Part shown: positions 40,578 to 50,300 of the stretch, piece after piece | How positions within the stretch are numbered: position 1 is the stretch's first letter | Layout of the letters: every line of letters begins with the position of its first letter | From: Halomonas zincidurans B6 | Lineage (GTDB): Bacteria; Pseudomonadota; Gammaproteobacteria; Pseudomonadales; Halomonadaceae | Length of the DNA stretch: 64,000 nucleotides | Assembly: GCF_000731955.1 (NCBI RefSeq) | Contig: NZ_JNCK01000001.1 | Location: 1,798,001-1,862,000 of the forward strand | Direction of reading: 5' to 3' | Notes under the pieces: generated by a model | Seen by the model: only the letters and a program-made list of their open reading frames with translations | What the model was told of the DNA's origin: nothing | The model's database searches: none | Position numbers and translations under genes: made by a program

Positions 40578-41543
40578 ATGCATCACACGCCCTCGCCCGG
40601 CGCCGCCCACGAGGGGTTGGACGCCGTGCTTACCCATCTCGAGCGGCTCAAATCGCTCAATATCGCCAGCGGTAACAACCTGACCGTCAAGCGTCGCCTG
40701 CTCGATCTGTACTTCGCCGCCGACCCAATGATCCTCGACGCTCACTGCCGGGTCGAGCCGCTGCTGGTGCCGACCCGTGCCGGGGTCATCGCCGCCGAGC
40801 GGGTACGCCCGGCCGAGACCGACGACGAGCCACGTCGCCGCCTGTTGTACATTCACGGCGGTAGCTGGATCGCCGGCAGCCCGGCCAGCCATCGCCCGCT
40901 GGCGACCCGTCTGGCACGAGCCTGCCAGGCCGAGGTGATCGCCATCGATTATCGCCTGGCCCCCGAGGCGCCCTTTCCTGCCGGGCTCGAGGACTGTCTC
41001 GACGCCTGGCAATGGCTGTGCCGCGAAGACTCCGACTGGCCGTTGCTGCTCGCCGGCGACAGCGCCGGCGGCAATCTGGCGCTGGCCTGTGTGGATGTTC
41101 TCAAGCGCGAAGCGCTGCGCCTGCCCGACGCGGTACTTGCCTTCTCGCCGGCCACCGACCAGAGCTGGGAGAGCGATTCGCTGACGCGCAAGGCCACGGT
41201 CGATCCGATCCTCGATGCCAGCCTGCTGCCGCAATTGACCCAGCTGTATCTTGGTCGCGCGCCGGTCGCCCAGGCCGACGACTCCAGAGTGTCGCCGATC
41301 GAGGGCGATCTCACCGGCTTGCCGCCGATGCTGATCCAGTGCGGCGAAGCGGAAGTGCTGCTCGACGACAGCCGGCGCTACGCCGAACAGGCGCAACAAA
41401 GCGGCAGCCCCGTCAAGCTCAGCCTGTGGGCCGACATGCCGCATGTGTTCGTCGGCTTCGCCCCGCTACTCGATGCGGCCAATCGGGCACTCGAGGAAAT
41501 CGCCCGCTTCGTCGACGGGCATGCGCCGGTCGATGGCGACTGA
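40578..41543 (+). CDS. Alpha/beta hydrolase, HSL-type esterase
   Basis: The 321-residue enzyme has the hormone-sensitive-lipase family signature: oxyanion motif YIHGGSWIAGSPASHR, nucleophile elbow LLAGDSAGGNLALA with the catalytic serine, and the His region DMPHVFVGFAPL. These act on short acyl esters. It lacks a signal peptide, so it is cytoplasmic. GGGAGG lies 9 nt before the ATG at 40578; the longer frame upstream overlaps the reductase gene. Its substrate is unknown. It converges with the tRNA genes and shares a terminator. Confidence 0.9.
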   Translation: MHHTPSPGAAHEGLDAVLTHLERLKSLNIASGNNLTVKRRLLDLYFAADPMILDAHCRVEPLLVPTRAGVIAAERVRPAETDDEPRRRLLYIHGGSWIAGSPASHRPLATRLARACQAEVIAIDYRLAPEAPFPAGLEDCLDAWQWLCREDSDWPLLLAGDSAGGNLALACVDVLKREALRLPDAVLAFSPATDQSWESDSLTRKATVDPILDASLLPQLTQLYLGRAPVAQADDSRVSPIEGDLTGLPPMLIQCGEAEVLLDDSRRYAEQAQQSGSPVKLSLWADMPHVFVGFAPLLDAANRALEEIARFVDGHAPVDGD

Positions 41544-41564
41544 CACGCCTGGCCAGCCAAGATA

Positions 41565-41604
41565 CAACGAAAGACGCCCGACTCGGCAAGCGAATCGGGC
41601 GTCT
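41565..41604. terminator. Terminator shared by esterase and tRNA-Val genes
   Basis: AGACGCCCGA (41572-41581) and TCGGGCGTCT (41595-41604) form a 10-bp stem, followed on the minus strand by a moderate T-rich run. Confidence 0.7.
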
Positions 41605-41611
41605 CGGGAAC

Positions 41612-41688
41612 TGGTAGGACCAAGCGGATTTGAACCGCTGACCTCCACGATGTCAACGTGGCGCTCTAACCAACTGAGCTATGGTCCT
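41612..41688 (-). tRNA. tRNA-Val (GAC), copy 1
   Basis: A 77-nt cloverleaf is read on the minus strand, with acceptor stem AGGACCA/TGGTCCT and encoded A-CCA end, anticodon stem CCACG/CGTGG with loop TTGACAT (anticodon GAC), and T-loop GTTCAAATCC. Downstream is the second copy's neighbour terminator at 41572-41604. Confidence 0.97.
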
Positions 41689-41708
41689 GCAATGCTGTGA
41701 GAGCCTGC

Positions 41709-41785
41709 TGGTAGGACCGAGCGGATTTGAACCGCTGACCTCCACGATGTCAACGTGGCGCTCTAACCAACTGAGCTACGGTCCT
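41709..41785 (-). tRNA. tRNA-Val (GAC), copy 2
   Basis: This 77-nt copy is almost identical to its neighbour but has G-C instead of A-U as acceptor pair 7 (AGGACCG/CGGTCCT). Anticodon GAC and CCA end are conserved. Twenty bases separate the two tRNAs, so they probably come from one transcript. Confidence 0.97.
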
Positions 41786-41992
41786 GCAGGGGTTGGCGGC
41801 GGCGCTCACACACAGGCTGGCCGGCAACGGATGCGTATTCTACCCTCGGCGGCGGCGAATGCAACCCCCGGCAGGCACTTTTCGCCGCGAAGCGCCCTGC
41901 CCTTGTGCTTGATTCGGCGGACAATTCCAGTTTCCTCAAGCATCAGACAGTCTGACAGCAGCGGCCGTCAAGACATCGCCGACGCACCCGAC

Positions 41993-43477
41993 TCAACGGC
42001 ATTTGACGCGGTCCACCGCATCCTGCCAGCCGGCATACAGCGTCTCGCGCTCCTCCTCGGCCATCTGCGGCTCGAAGGTACGTTCGCAGTGCCACAACCG
42101 GGCGATCTCGTCGAGGTCGGCGTACCAGCCGATCGCCAGTCCGGCCAGGTAGGCGGCGCCCAGCGCGGTGGTCTCGAGCGTCCGGGGACGATCCACCGCA
42201 ACCCCCAGCATGTCGGCGAGAAATTGCATGACCCAGTCGTTGCCGACCATGCCGCCGTCAACGCGCAGCGTACCGGCACGTCCGGCGACGTCGTCGTTCA
42301 TGCAGGTCTGCAGATCGCGAGTCTGGTAACATACCGACTGCAGGCCGGCGGCGACGATCTCGGCGATGCCGGTGTCGCGGGTCAGCCCGAAGATCGCCCC
42401 GCGCGCCTGCGGGTCCCAGTGCGGCGCGCCCAGCCCGGTAAATGCCGGCACCAGATAGACGCCGTGCCCCTTGCGGGTACTGCGCGCAAGCTGCTCGCTC
42501 TCCGCAGCCTCGGCGAACAGCTTGAGACCATCGCGCAGCCACTGCACCGTCGCCCCGGCGACGAAGATGCTGCCCTCCATGGCATAGGTCACCCGCCCGT
42601 CGAGGCGATAGGCGACGGTGGTCAGCAGCCGGTTGCGCGAGGTTTCCGCGCGATCCCCGGTATTGAGAACCATGAAACAACCGGTGCCGTAGGTACTCTT
42701 GGTCATGCCCGGCTCGAAGCATGCCTGGCCGATCAGCGCCGCCTGCTGGTCGCCGGCCACGCCGCGGATCGGTAGCGCTTCGCCCAACCACTCGGGCTGG
42801 GTGGTGCCGAAGTCGCCGCTGCAGTCGCGCACCTCGGGCAGCAGACTCGCGGGTATGCCGAACAGCGCCAGCAGATCCTCGTCCCAGCGCTGCTCGTGGA
42901 TGTTGAATAGCGCCGTGCGCGAGGCGTTGGTGGCGTCGGTGGCATGCACCTGCCCGCCGGTCAGCCGCCATAGCAGAAAGCTGTCGACGGTACCGAAGGC
43001 CAGCTCGCCGCGTTCGGCACGCTCACGCGCCCCGTCGACGTTGTCGAGCAGCCACTGGAGCTTGCTCGCCGAGAAGTAGGGATCGATTACCAGCCCGCTA
43101 CGCTCGCGAATCAGTGTATCGTGACCGGCATCGGTCAACGCCTGGCAGGCCTCGGCAGTACGCCGGTCCTGCCAGACGATCGCGTTGTAGATCGGCTCGC
43201 CGGTGTGCCGGTCCCACATCAGCGTGGTTTCCCGCTGGTTGGTGATGCCGATGGCCGCTACTGCCGAAGCGTCGACCCCGGCCTTGTCCAGCACCTGCCG
43301 GCAGGTGCGCAGCACCGACTCCCAGAGGTCTTCGGGATTATGCTCGACCCAGCCGTCATGAGGAAAATGCTGCGGGAATTCCTCCTGGGCGACCGCCACG
43401 CCTCGACCATCGCGATCGAAGAGAATGGCCCGTGAACTGGTGGTGCCCTGGTCGATGGGAAGCAGGTAGGAAGCCAT
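41993..43477 (-). CDS. glpK: Glycerol kinase
   Basis: The 494-residue FGGY kinase phosphorylates glycerol to sn-glycerol-3-phosphate. Marks are LLPIDQGTTSSRAILFDRDG, ITNQRETTLMWDRHTGEPIY, YFSASKLQWLLDNV, DATNASRTALFNI, AGDQQAALIGQ and LRVDGGMVGNDWVMQ. It is divergent from glpR-glpD, which together form the glycerol regulon: GlpK makes the inducer and substrate, GlpD oxidises it. No glycerol facilitator gene is next to it. The 207-bp gap toward the tRNAs contains no gene I can see. Confidence 0.98.
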   Translation of the reverse strand: MASYLLPIDQGTTSSRAILFDRDGRGVAVAQEEFPQHFPHDGWVEHNPEDLWESVLRTCRQVLDKAGVDASAVAAIGITNQRETTLMWDRHTGEPIYNAIVWQDRRTAEACQALTDAGHDTLIRERSGLVIDPYFSASKLQWLLDNVDGARERAERGELAFGTVDSFLLWRLTGGQVHATDATNASRTALFNIHEQRWDEDLLALFGIPASLLPEVRDCSGDFGTTQPEWLGEALPIRGVAGDQQAALIGQACFEPGMTKSTYGTGCFMVLNTGDRAETSRNRLLTTVAYRLDGRVTYAMEGSIFVAGATVQWLRDGLKLFAEAAESEQLARSTRKGHGVYLVPAFTGLGAPHWDPQARGAIFGLTRDTGIAEIVAAGLQSVCYQTRDLQTCMNDDVAGRAGTLRVDGGMVGNDWVMQFLADMLGVAVDRPRTLETTALGAAYLAGLAIGWYADLDEIARLWHCERTFEPQMAEEERETLYAGWQDAVDRVKCR

Positions 43478-43728
43478 GGCGTACTCGTATTGTTGGCGGT
43501 TATCCGGCGCGCGTCGTCTCTCTGCCCGAGCGGAGGGGCGATGTCGACGCCGGGTTGCGCATGTTCGTTATTGCTTGAAAGAGGCTAAACCGCTTTTCAC
43601 ATAACAACAAACCATCGGGCACGGCTCACCCTAAGACCATGGTCGAATCCGCCCGGTGGCGGCCGCGCTGTTGGCACAAGCTGATACTATGACGGCATGC
43701 CGCCTGCGGGCTTTGCATCGATAACTCA

Positions 43729-44559
43729 ATGGAACGCTTCATGATCCAGCGCAACCGCCACGACGCCATCATCGCCCTCGTCAGGCGCCAAGGTTACGCC
43801 TCCATCGAACAACTGGCCGGCGATTTCGGGGTTACGCCGCAGACCATTCGTCGCGATCTCAACCTGCTGGCCAACGAGGGCCGGCTTCGCCGCGTCCACG
43901 GCGGCGCCGGGCTCGAGTCGAGCACCGTCAACACCGCCTACCAGACGCGCAAGACCCTCAATCTCGCTGCCAAACAGCGCATCGCCCGCCTGCTGGCTCG
44001 CCAGATTCCCGACAACACCTCGCTGTTCATCAACATCGGCACCACCAACGAGATCTTCGCCGAGGCGCTAGCCGACCACCACGGCCTGGAAGTCATTACC
44101 AACAACCTCAATGTCGCGGCCATTCTCCAGCATCAGGAGGATTTCAACGTCATCGTCGCCGGCGGCCAGGTGCGCTCGCGGGATGGCGGCATCATCGGCG
44201 AGGCGACGATCGATTTCATCAACCAGTTCAAGGTCGACTACGGCATCATCGGCATCAGCGGCATCGACGACGATGGCTCGCTGCTGGAGTTCGACTATCA
44301 GGAAGTGCGCGTCGCCCAGGCAATCATCCACAACTCACGACAGGTGATGCTGCTCGCCGATCACTCCAAGTTTCACCGCAACGCCGTGGTGCGTCAGGGC
44401 AACATCGCTCAGATCGACGCCCTGTTCACCGACCGTCAGCCACCGGAACGGCTGTTGCAGCTGATCGAGGCTCACGACGTCGCCCTGCATATCGCCGAAG
44501 AACCGGCCACTGCCGGCTCGCTTGAAGACGATACGGGACCCGCTCAGCAATCGCGATGA
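43729..44559 (+). CDS. glpR: Glycerol-3-phosphate regulon repressor
   Basis: This DeoR-family repressor has its helix-turn-helix at residues 5-60 (RHDAIIALVRRQGYASIEQL, FGVTPQTIRRDLNLLANEGR, RVHGGA) and a DeoR sensor domain (FINIGTTNEIFAEALADH, EVITNNLNVAAIL, GIIGISGIDDDGSLLEFDY, LADHSKFHRNAVVRQG). Length and sequence resemble GlpR. Inducer is glycerol-3-phosphate by analogy. An internal ATG 12 bp on is the alternative start. glpD follows 101 bp downstream, with two clear operator palindromes between. Confidence 0.94.
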   Translation: MERFMIQRNRHDAIIALVRRQGYASIEQLAGDFGVTPQTIRRDLNLLANEGRLRRVHGGAGLESSTVNTAYQTRKTLNLAAKQRIARLLARQIPDNTSLFINIGTTNEIFAEALADHHGLEVITNNLNVAAILQHQEDFNVIVAGGQVRSRDGGIIGEATIDFINQFKVDYGIIGISGIDDDGSLLEFDYQEVRVAQAIIHNSRQVMLLADHSKFHRNAVVRQGNIAQIDALFTDRQPPERLLQLIEAHDVALHIAEEPATAGSLEDDTGPAQQSR

Positions 44560-44580
44560 TGTTCGTTTTCACCCATGAGT

Positions 44581-44598
44581 ATTTTCATAAACGAAAAT
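44581..44598. promoter_or_regulatory. Candidate GlpR operator 1 upstream of glpD
   Basis: ATTTTC-ATAAAC-GAAAAT is a perfect 6-bp inverted repeat with a 6-bp centre between glpR and glpD. A half-site-like GTTCGTTTTC lies just before it (44571-44580). Confidence 0.65.
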
Positions 44599-44608
44599 TT
44601 CGCCCATA

Positions 44609-44628
44609 ATGAAAATCACCGTTTTCAT
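44609..44628. promoter_or_regulatory. Candidate GlpR operator 2 upstream of glpD
   Basis: ATGAAAA-TCACCG-TTTTCAT is a perfect 7-bp inverted repeat with the same 6-bp spacing as operator 1 and 28 bp from it (nearly three helical turns). Same inferred role. Confidence 0.68.
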
Positions 44629-44660
44629 CATCGCACTCGGGGTGTCCCGAAGGAGCCGAC

Positions 44661-46178
44661 ATGGGCGCAACGTCATCAACGCCACCGCTACTCGACCTGT
44701 TCGTGGTCGGCGGGGGCATCAACGGCACGGGGATCGCCAACGACGCCGCCGGTCGCGGTCTTTCGGTAACCCTTTGCGAACAGGCCGACCTGGCCCAGGC
44801 GACCTCCTCGGCGAGCAGCAAGCTCATCCACGGCGGCCTGCGCTATCTCGAATACTACGAGTTCAGGCTGGTTCGCGAGGCCCTGCGCGAACGCGAGGTG
44901 CTGCTCAGAAAAGCCCCGCATATCATCTGGCCGCTGCGTTTCATCCTGCCCCATCAGCCGCACCTGCGTCCGGCCTGGATGATTCGTGCCGGGCTGTTTC
45001 TCTACGACCACCTGGGCAAGCGCGACAGCCTGCCGCGCTCGAAGGGCTTGCGCTTCGCCGCCGGCAACCCGCTGCGCGAAGAGATCAGCCAGGGTTTCGA
45101 ATATTCCGACTGCTGGGTCGACGATGCCCGGCTGGTCGTGCTCAATGCCCTGCAGGCCCGCGACAACGGCGCCGAAATCCTGGTGCGCACGCGCTGCGTC
45201 GAAGCCCACGACGAGGATGGCCACTGGCGGCTGGTGCTCGAGGAGCAGCCTGGCGGGCGACGCTTCGAGCGCCGCGCCCGGGTGCTGGTCAACGCGGCTG
45301 GACCCTGGGTCGAGCGCTTCATCAGCGAGCGCACCTCGCATCACTCACGCTACGCCATTCGGATGATCCAGGGCAGCCACATGGTGGTGCCTCGCATCAA
45401 TGCCGACGAGCGCGCCTATATCCTGCAGAACCGCGACGGGCGCATCGTCTTCGTCCTGCCCTACGAACAGGATTTCAGCCTGATCGGCACCACCGACGTG
45501 CGCTACCGGGGCGACCCCGCCGCCATTCGGGCCAGCGACGACGAAGTCGACTATCTTCTCGACGTAGTCAATGCGCACTTCCGCACACCGTTGACCCGCG
45601 ACGAGGTGGTCACCACGTTCTCCGGCGTACGCCCGCTGTGCGACGACGAATCCACCGATCCGGCGGCGATGACCCGCGATTACACACTCGACCTGGATCG
45701 CCAGGGCGCTCCGCTGCTCTCCGTGTTCGGCGGCAAGATCACTACCTACCGCAAGCTCGCCGAAACCGCTCTCGAGACACTCGCCCCCCTGTTCCCAGCC
45801 ATGCGGCCGGCATGGACGGCCGAGGCACGCCTGCCCGGCGGCGATATCGCCAGCCAGGCGGACTTCCAGACTCGGCTACTGCGCGACTACCCGTTCCTCG
45901 GCGCAGAGCGCGCACGGCGTTTTGCCGGCAGCTATGGCACGCTCTGCCTGCATTTTCTCCAGGGCTGCACCAGCATCGAGGCGCTGGGCCAGGATTTCGG
46001 CGGCGGGCTGTCACAGCGAGAGGTCGACTATCTGGTCGAGCACGAATGGGCGCGTGACGTCGACGACATCCTGTGGCGGCGTACCAAGCGCTATCTGCGC
46101 CTTGACAACACTCAGCGCGAGCGGCTCGCCGACTACCTCGGGCGGACGCAGCATTCGATGCAGGCCGCGTTCAACTGA
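44661..46178 (+). CDS. glpD: Aerobic glycerol-3-phosphate dehydrogenase
   Basis: The 505-residue FAD enzyme oxidises glycerol-3-phosphate to dihydroxyacetone phosphate and passes electrons to quinone at the inner membrane. FAD motif LFVVGGGINGTGIANDAAGR, ATSSASSKLIHGGLRYLEYY, GSHMVVPRI, FVLPYEQDFSLIGTTDV, TTFSGVRPLCDDES and FGGKITTYRKLAE are diagnostic for GlpD. The ATG has GAAGGAG about 9 nt upstream. It is regulated by GlpR from the two palindromes upstream. Confidence 0.98.
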   Translation: MGATSSTPPLLDLFVVGGGINGTGIANDAAGRGLSVTLCEQADLAQATSSASSKLIHGGLRYLEYYEFRLVREALREREVLLRKAPHIIWPLRFILPHQPHLRPAWMIRAGLFLYDHLGKRDSLPRSKGLRFAAGNPLREEISQGFEYSDCWVDDARLVVLNALQARDNGAEILVRTRCVEAHDEDGHWRLVLEEQPGGRRFERRARVLVNAAGPWVERFISERTSHHSRYAIRMIQGSHMVVPRINADERAYILQNRDGRIVFVLPYEQDFSLIGTTDVRYRGDPAAIRASDDEVDYLLDVVNAHFRTPLTRDEVVTTFSGVRPLCDDESTDPAAMTRDYTLDLDRQGAPLLSVFGGKITTYRKLAETALETLAPLFPAMRPAWTAEARLPGGDIASQADFQTRLLRDYPFLGAERARRFAGSYGTLCLHFLQGCTSIEALGQDFGGGLSQREVDYLVEHEWARDVDDILWRRTKRYLRLDNTQRERLADYLGRTQHSMQAAFN

Positions 46179-46358
46179 TCGCCATGAATGCAGGCACGCT
46201 CTGAGTCACTCGATTGAAAAGCGACGCTTACGCCGCGGTTGTCATCCGTGTTATTAGTGACGCATTTTCATGCCGCTCACGATCTACCAGGCCGAACACG
46301 TCGTCTGCGAGTGACGCCACTGGCCAGGCGGATGTCGAGCGGTCTGCCCGGAGCAAGC

Positions 46359-47441
46359 ATGATCGACATCGGCCTGAGCACCGCGGCTGCGCTACTGCTG
46401 ATTGCCACCCTGATTCCCTTCTTGCGGCTACGCCACTGGTGGGTACGCGGCTTCGATTTCCCGCGGCTGCAGATTGCCAGCCTGGCGCTGGTCGTAGGCC
46501 TGCTGCTCTGGCTGTTCGGCAGCGCCGAGTGGCGCTGGTGGGCAATCGCCGCCTGCACCGCCGTGTTCGCCGTTCAGGGTAAGCACATCCGCCCCTGGAC
46601 GCCGCTGGCGACCAAGAAGGTCGCCGATGCCAATGCCGACGGCGAGTGGCGCTACCTGACCGTGCTGGTCGCCAACGTGCTGACGCCCAACCGCAATGCC
46701 GAGGACCTGCTCAAGCAGATCCATGCCGCCCAGCCCAATCTGGTGCTGACGCTGGAATCCGACGAATGGTGGGGCGATCAGTTGGCCCGCTCGCTTCAAG
46801 GCGACTGGCCGCACAGCGTCAAGGTACCGCTCGACAACCTTTACGGCATGCATCTGTTTTCACGCGAGCCGCTCGAGGAGGTCGAGGTCAAATGGCTGAT
46901 CCAGAGCGACATTCCGTCGATTCATGCCTGGTTGCGCATGCAGTGCGGCGTCAGGATCCGCATCCACGCCGTGCATCCGCGGCCGCCGGCGCCCAGCGAG
47001 AGCGAGGAGTCGCTGTGGCGCGACGCCGAGCTGCTGCTGGTCGGCAAGGGCATCCATCAGCACGAGCAGCCGACCCTGCTGTTCGGCGATCTCAACGACG
47101 TCGCCTGGTCGCGCACCACAAGGCTATTCTGTCGTGTCAGCGGGATGCTCGATCCGCGCCGTGGCCGCGGCATGTTCAGTACCTTCCATGCGGGCCATGT
47201 CCTGCTGCGCTGGCCGCTCGATCACATCTTCGTCAGCGAACACTTCACGCTGGGCGGCATGCGCCGGCTCGAGGGTTTCGGCTCCGATCATTTTCCGATC
47301 CTCGCCACGCTCTGCTACCGTCCGGCCCGCGCCGACGAGAACGACTCCCCCGAGGCCGACCGCGAGGAGCGCCAGCAGGCCGCCGAGACCATTCAGGAGG
47401 CGCGCCGCGAAGGTGACGGCGAGGCGACCCGACACGGCTGA
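46359..47441 (+). CDS. Membrane-anchored endonuclease/exonuclease/phosphatase-family protein
   Basis: The 360-residue protein starts with two or three membrane segments (IGLSTAAALLLIATLIPFL, ASLALVVGLLLWLFG, WWAIAACTAVFAVQ). An EEP-superfamily domain follows, with NVLTPNRNAEDLLKQIHAAQ, ESDEWWGDQLAR, VHPRPPAPSESEESLWRDAE, LLFGDLNDVAWSRTT and a final DHIFVSEHF/GSDHFPILATL, giving the catalytic Asn, Asp and His residues. It may act on periplasmic or membrane substrates (a phosphoesterase); the substrate is unknown. The ATG at 46359 has GGAG upstream. Confidence 0.85.
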   Translation: MIDIGLSTAAALLLIATLIPFLRLRHWWVRGFDFPRLQIASLALVVGLLLWLFGSAEWRWWAIAACTAVFAVQGKHIRPWTPLATKKVADANADGEWRYLTVLVANVLTPNRNAEDLLKQIHAAQPNLVLTLESDEWWGDQLARSLQGDWPHSVKVPLDNLYGMHLFSREPLEEVEVKWLIQSDIPSIHAWLRMQCGVRIRIHAVHPRPPAPSESEESLWRDAELLLVGKGIHQHEQPTLLFGDLNDVAWSRTTRLFCRVSGMLDPRRGRGMFSTFHAGHVLLRWPLDHIFVSEHFTLGGMRRLEGFGSDHFPILATLCYRPARADENDSPEADREERQQAAETIQEARREGDGEATRHG

Positions 47442-47468
47442 TCGGCGCAGCCTCGCCAACATGCATAC

Positions 47469-47505
47469 AATGACCAAGCCGGCGCTGAGCGCCGACTTGG
47501 TCATT
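47469..47505. terminator. Bidirectional terminator between EEP gene and fumC
   Basis: AATGACCAAG/CTTGGTCATT (10 bp) encloses an inner CGGCGC/GCGCCG hairpin, between two convergent genes. T-runs are short. Confidence 0.6.
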
Positions 47506-47546
47506 TGTGAATAGCGCCTCGCATTCGCCGGCGCGTCGGATACCGC

Positions 47547-48926
<1,380 letters not shown>

Positions 48927-49171
48927 GAATACCTCCTGTCGGGTGGTGCGGTAATGACCGTGGTCGCGGGGATCCATGGTTCGCGCAGGCGAGTATTGTG
49001 CTGATCCGGCTTTCGGCCAATCGCTTGCAGCAATGATCAGCATAGCTTGCACGGCTTGCTGAATACCTTGCAGCGCAAAGAGGGACTTTCAAGGGCGGAC
49101 CGACTTGCCAGTTTACCAGCCGCGCCACGCCACTAGACTGGCAACATCAATCAATGGCACGGGAGAACGGC

Positions 49172-49591
49172 ATGTGGGACCAACAACGAATCATCCTCGA
49201 GCCGCGAGCGCGCGGCTTTCATCTGATCACCGGCGACGTCGTCGATGCGCTGCCGCGTCTCGGCGAACTCGATGTCGGCCTGCTGCATCTACAGTTGCTG
49301 CATACCTCGGCGTCGCTGACCCTCAACGAGAATGCCGACCCGGACGTGCGCCACGACATGGATGCCTTCCTGCGCGATCTCGCCCCCGGCGACCTGGCCT
49401 ATTTCCGCCACACCGTCGAAGGTCCAGACGACATGCCCGCGCATATCGGTGCCAGTCTGTTCGGCACGCAGCTGACGATCGCGGTGAACAAGGGGAGGCT
49501 GGCACTGGGTACCTGGCAAGGCATCTGGATGGGCGAACATCGCGATCATGGTGGCGCGCGCAAGCTCGTGGCCACATTGAACGGCCAATAA
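49172..49591 (+). CDS. yjbQ: YjbQ/UPF0047 family protein
   Basis: The 139-residue protein shows the conserved UPF0047 motif LLHTSASLTLNENADPDVR, and GEHRDHGGARKLVATL at the C-terminus. Family members have weak thiamine-phosphate synthase activity, so the physiological role is uncertain. GGGAG precedes the ATG at 49172. It converges with hda (7 bp between the ends). Confidence 0.93.
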   Translation: MWDQQRIILEPRARGFHLITGDVVDALPRLGELDVGLLHLQLLHTSASLTLNENADPDVRHDMDAFLRDLAPGDLAYFRHTVEGPDDMPAHIGASLFGTQLTIAVNKGRLALGTWQGIWMGEHRDHGGARKLVATLNGQ

Positions 49592-49598
49592 CCGCTCG

Positions 49599-50300
49599 TC
49601 ACCAGCCCAATGCCTGCTTGACGAAGGGAATGGTCAGCTTGCGCTGAGCGGTGAGCGAGGCGTGGTCGAGCCGCTCGAGGATGGCGAACAGCGCGTTGAG
49701 CTGGCGCGGCCCGCGATGCAGGATGTAGCGGGCGACCTCATCGGGAAGCTGCATGCCGCGCACCCTGGCACGCAGCTTGAGCGCCTCGAAGCGACCGTCG
49801 TCGTCGAGGCGCTGGATCTGGAAGGTCACGCCCCAGGTCAGGCGCGATGCCAGGTCGGGTAGCGTGACACGCAGTTGCCGGGGAGCGGCCGGGGCGGCGA
49901 TCACCAGCCGCTTGCCGGCATCGCGCAGGCGGTTGAAGCCGTGGAAAAGCGCCTCTTCCCAGCGCTTGCGCCCGATCACCTGGTCGATGTCGTCGATCAC
50001 TACCAGGTCGAGCCGCTCGACGTCCTCGAGCATATGCGGGGGAAAATGGCCCAGATCGTTCAACGGCAGATAGAGCGCCCGCTTGTCTCGATCGCTGGCC
50101 TCATGGCAGGCGGCCTGCAACAGGTGGCTGCGCCCCGACCCAGGCGCGCCCCACAGATAGATGAAGGCTTCGCCGTGGTCGTCGAGCTGGGCTCGCAGCT
50201 TGGCCACCAGGGCGGCGTTGTCGCCCGGCAGGAAGTTGCCGAAGGTCGCGTCGTCGCGTAGCCCGACGCCCAACGGCAGCTGCGCCGGCCCGGTGCTCAT
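49599..50300 (-). CDS. hda: DnaA regulatory inactivator Hda
   Basis: This 233-residue AAA+ protein resembles the ATPase core of DnaA and stimulates DnaA-ATP hydrolysis to prevent re-initiation. The N-terminal QLPLGVGL (residues 7-14) is the beta-clamp binding motif. The P-loop LWGAPGSGRSHLLQAACHE has arginine instead of lysine before SHLL, as in other Hda proteins. LVVIDDIDQVIG is Walker B and SRLTWGVTFQIQ the sensor region. It overlaps the upstream permease gene by 4 bp, a common gammaproteobacterial pair. Confidence 0.96.
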   Translation of the reverse strand: MSTGPAQLPLGVGLRDDATFGNFLPGDNAALVAKLRAQLDDHGEAFIYLWGAPGSGRSHLLQAACHEASDRDKRALYLPLNDLGHFPPHMLEDVERLDLVVIDDIDQVIGRKRWEEALFHGFNRLRDAGKRLVIAAPAAPRQLRVTLPDLASRLTWGVTFQIQRLDDDGRFEALKLRARVRGMQLPDEVARYILHRGPRQLNALFAILERLDHASLTAQRKLTIPFVKQALGW

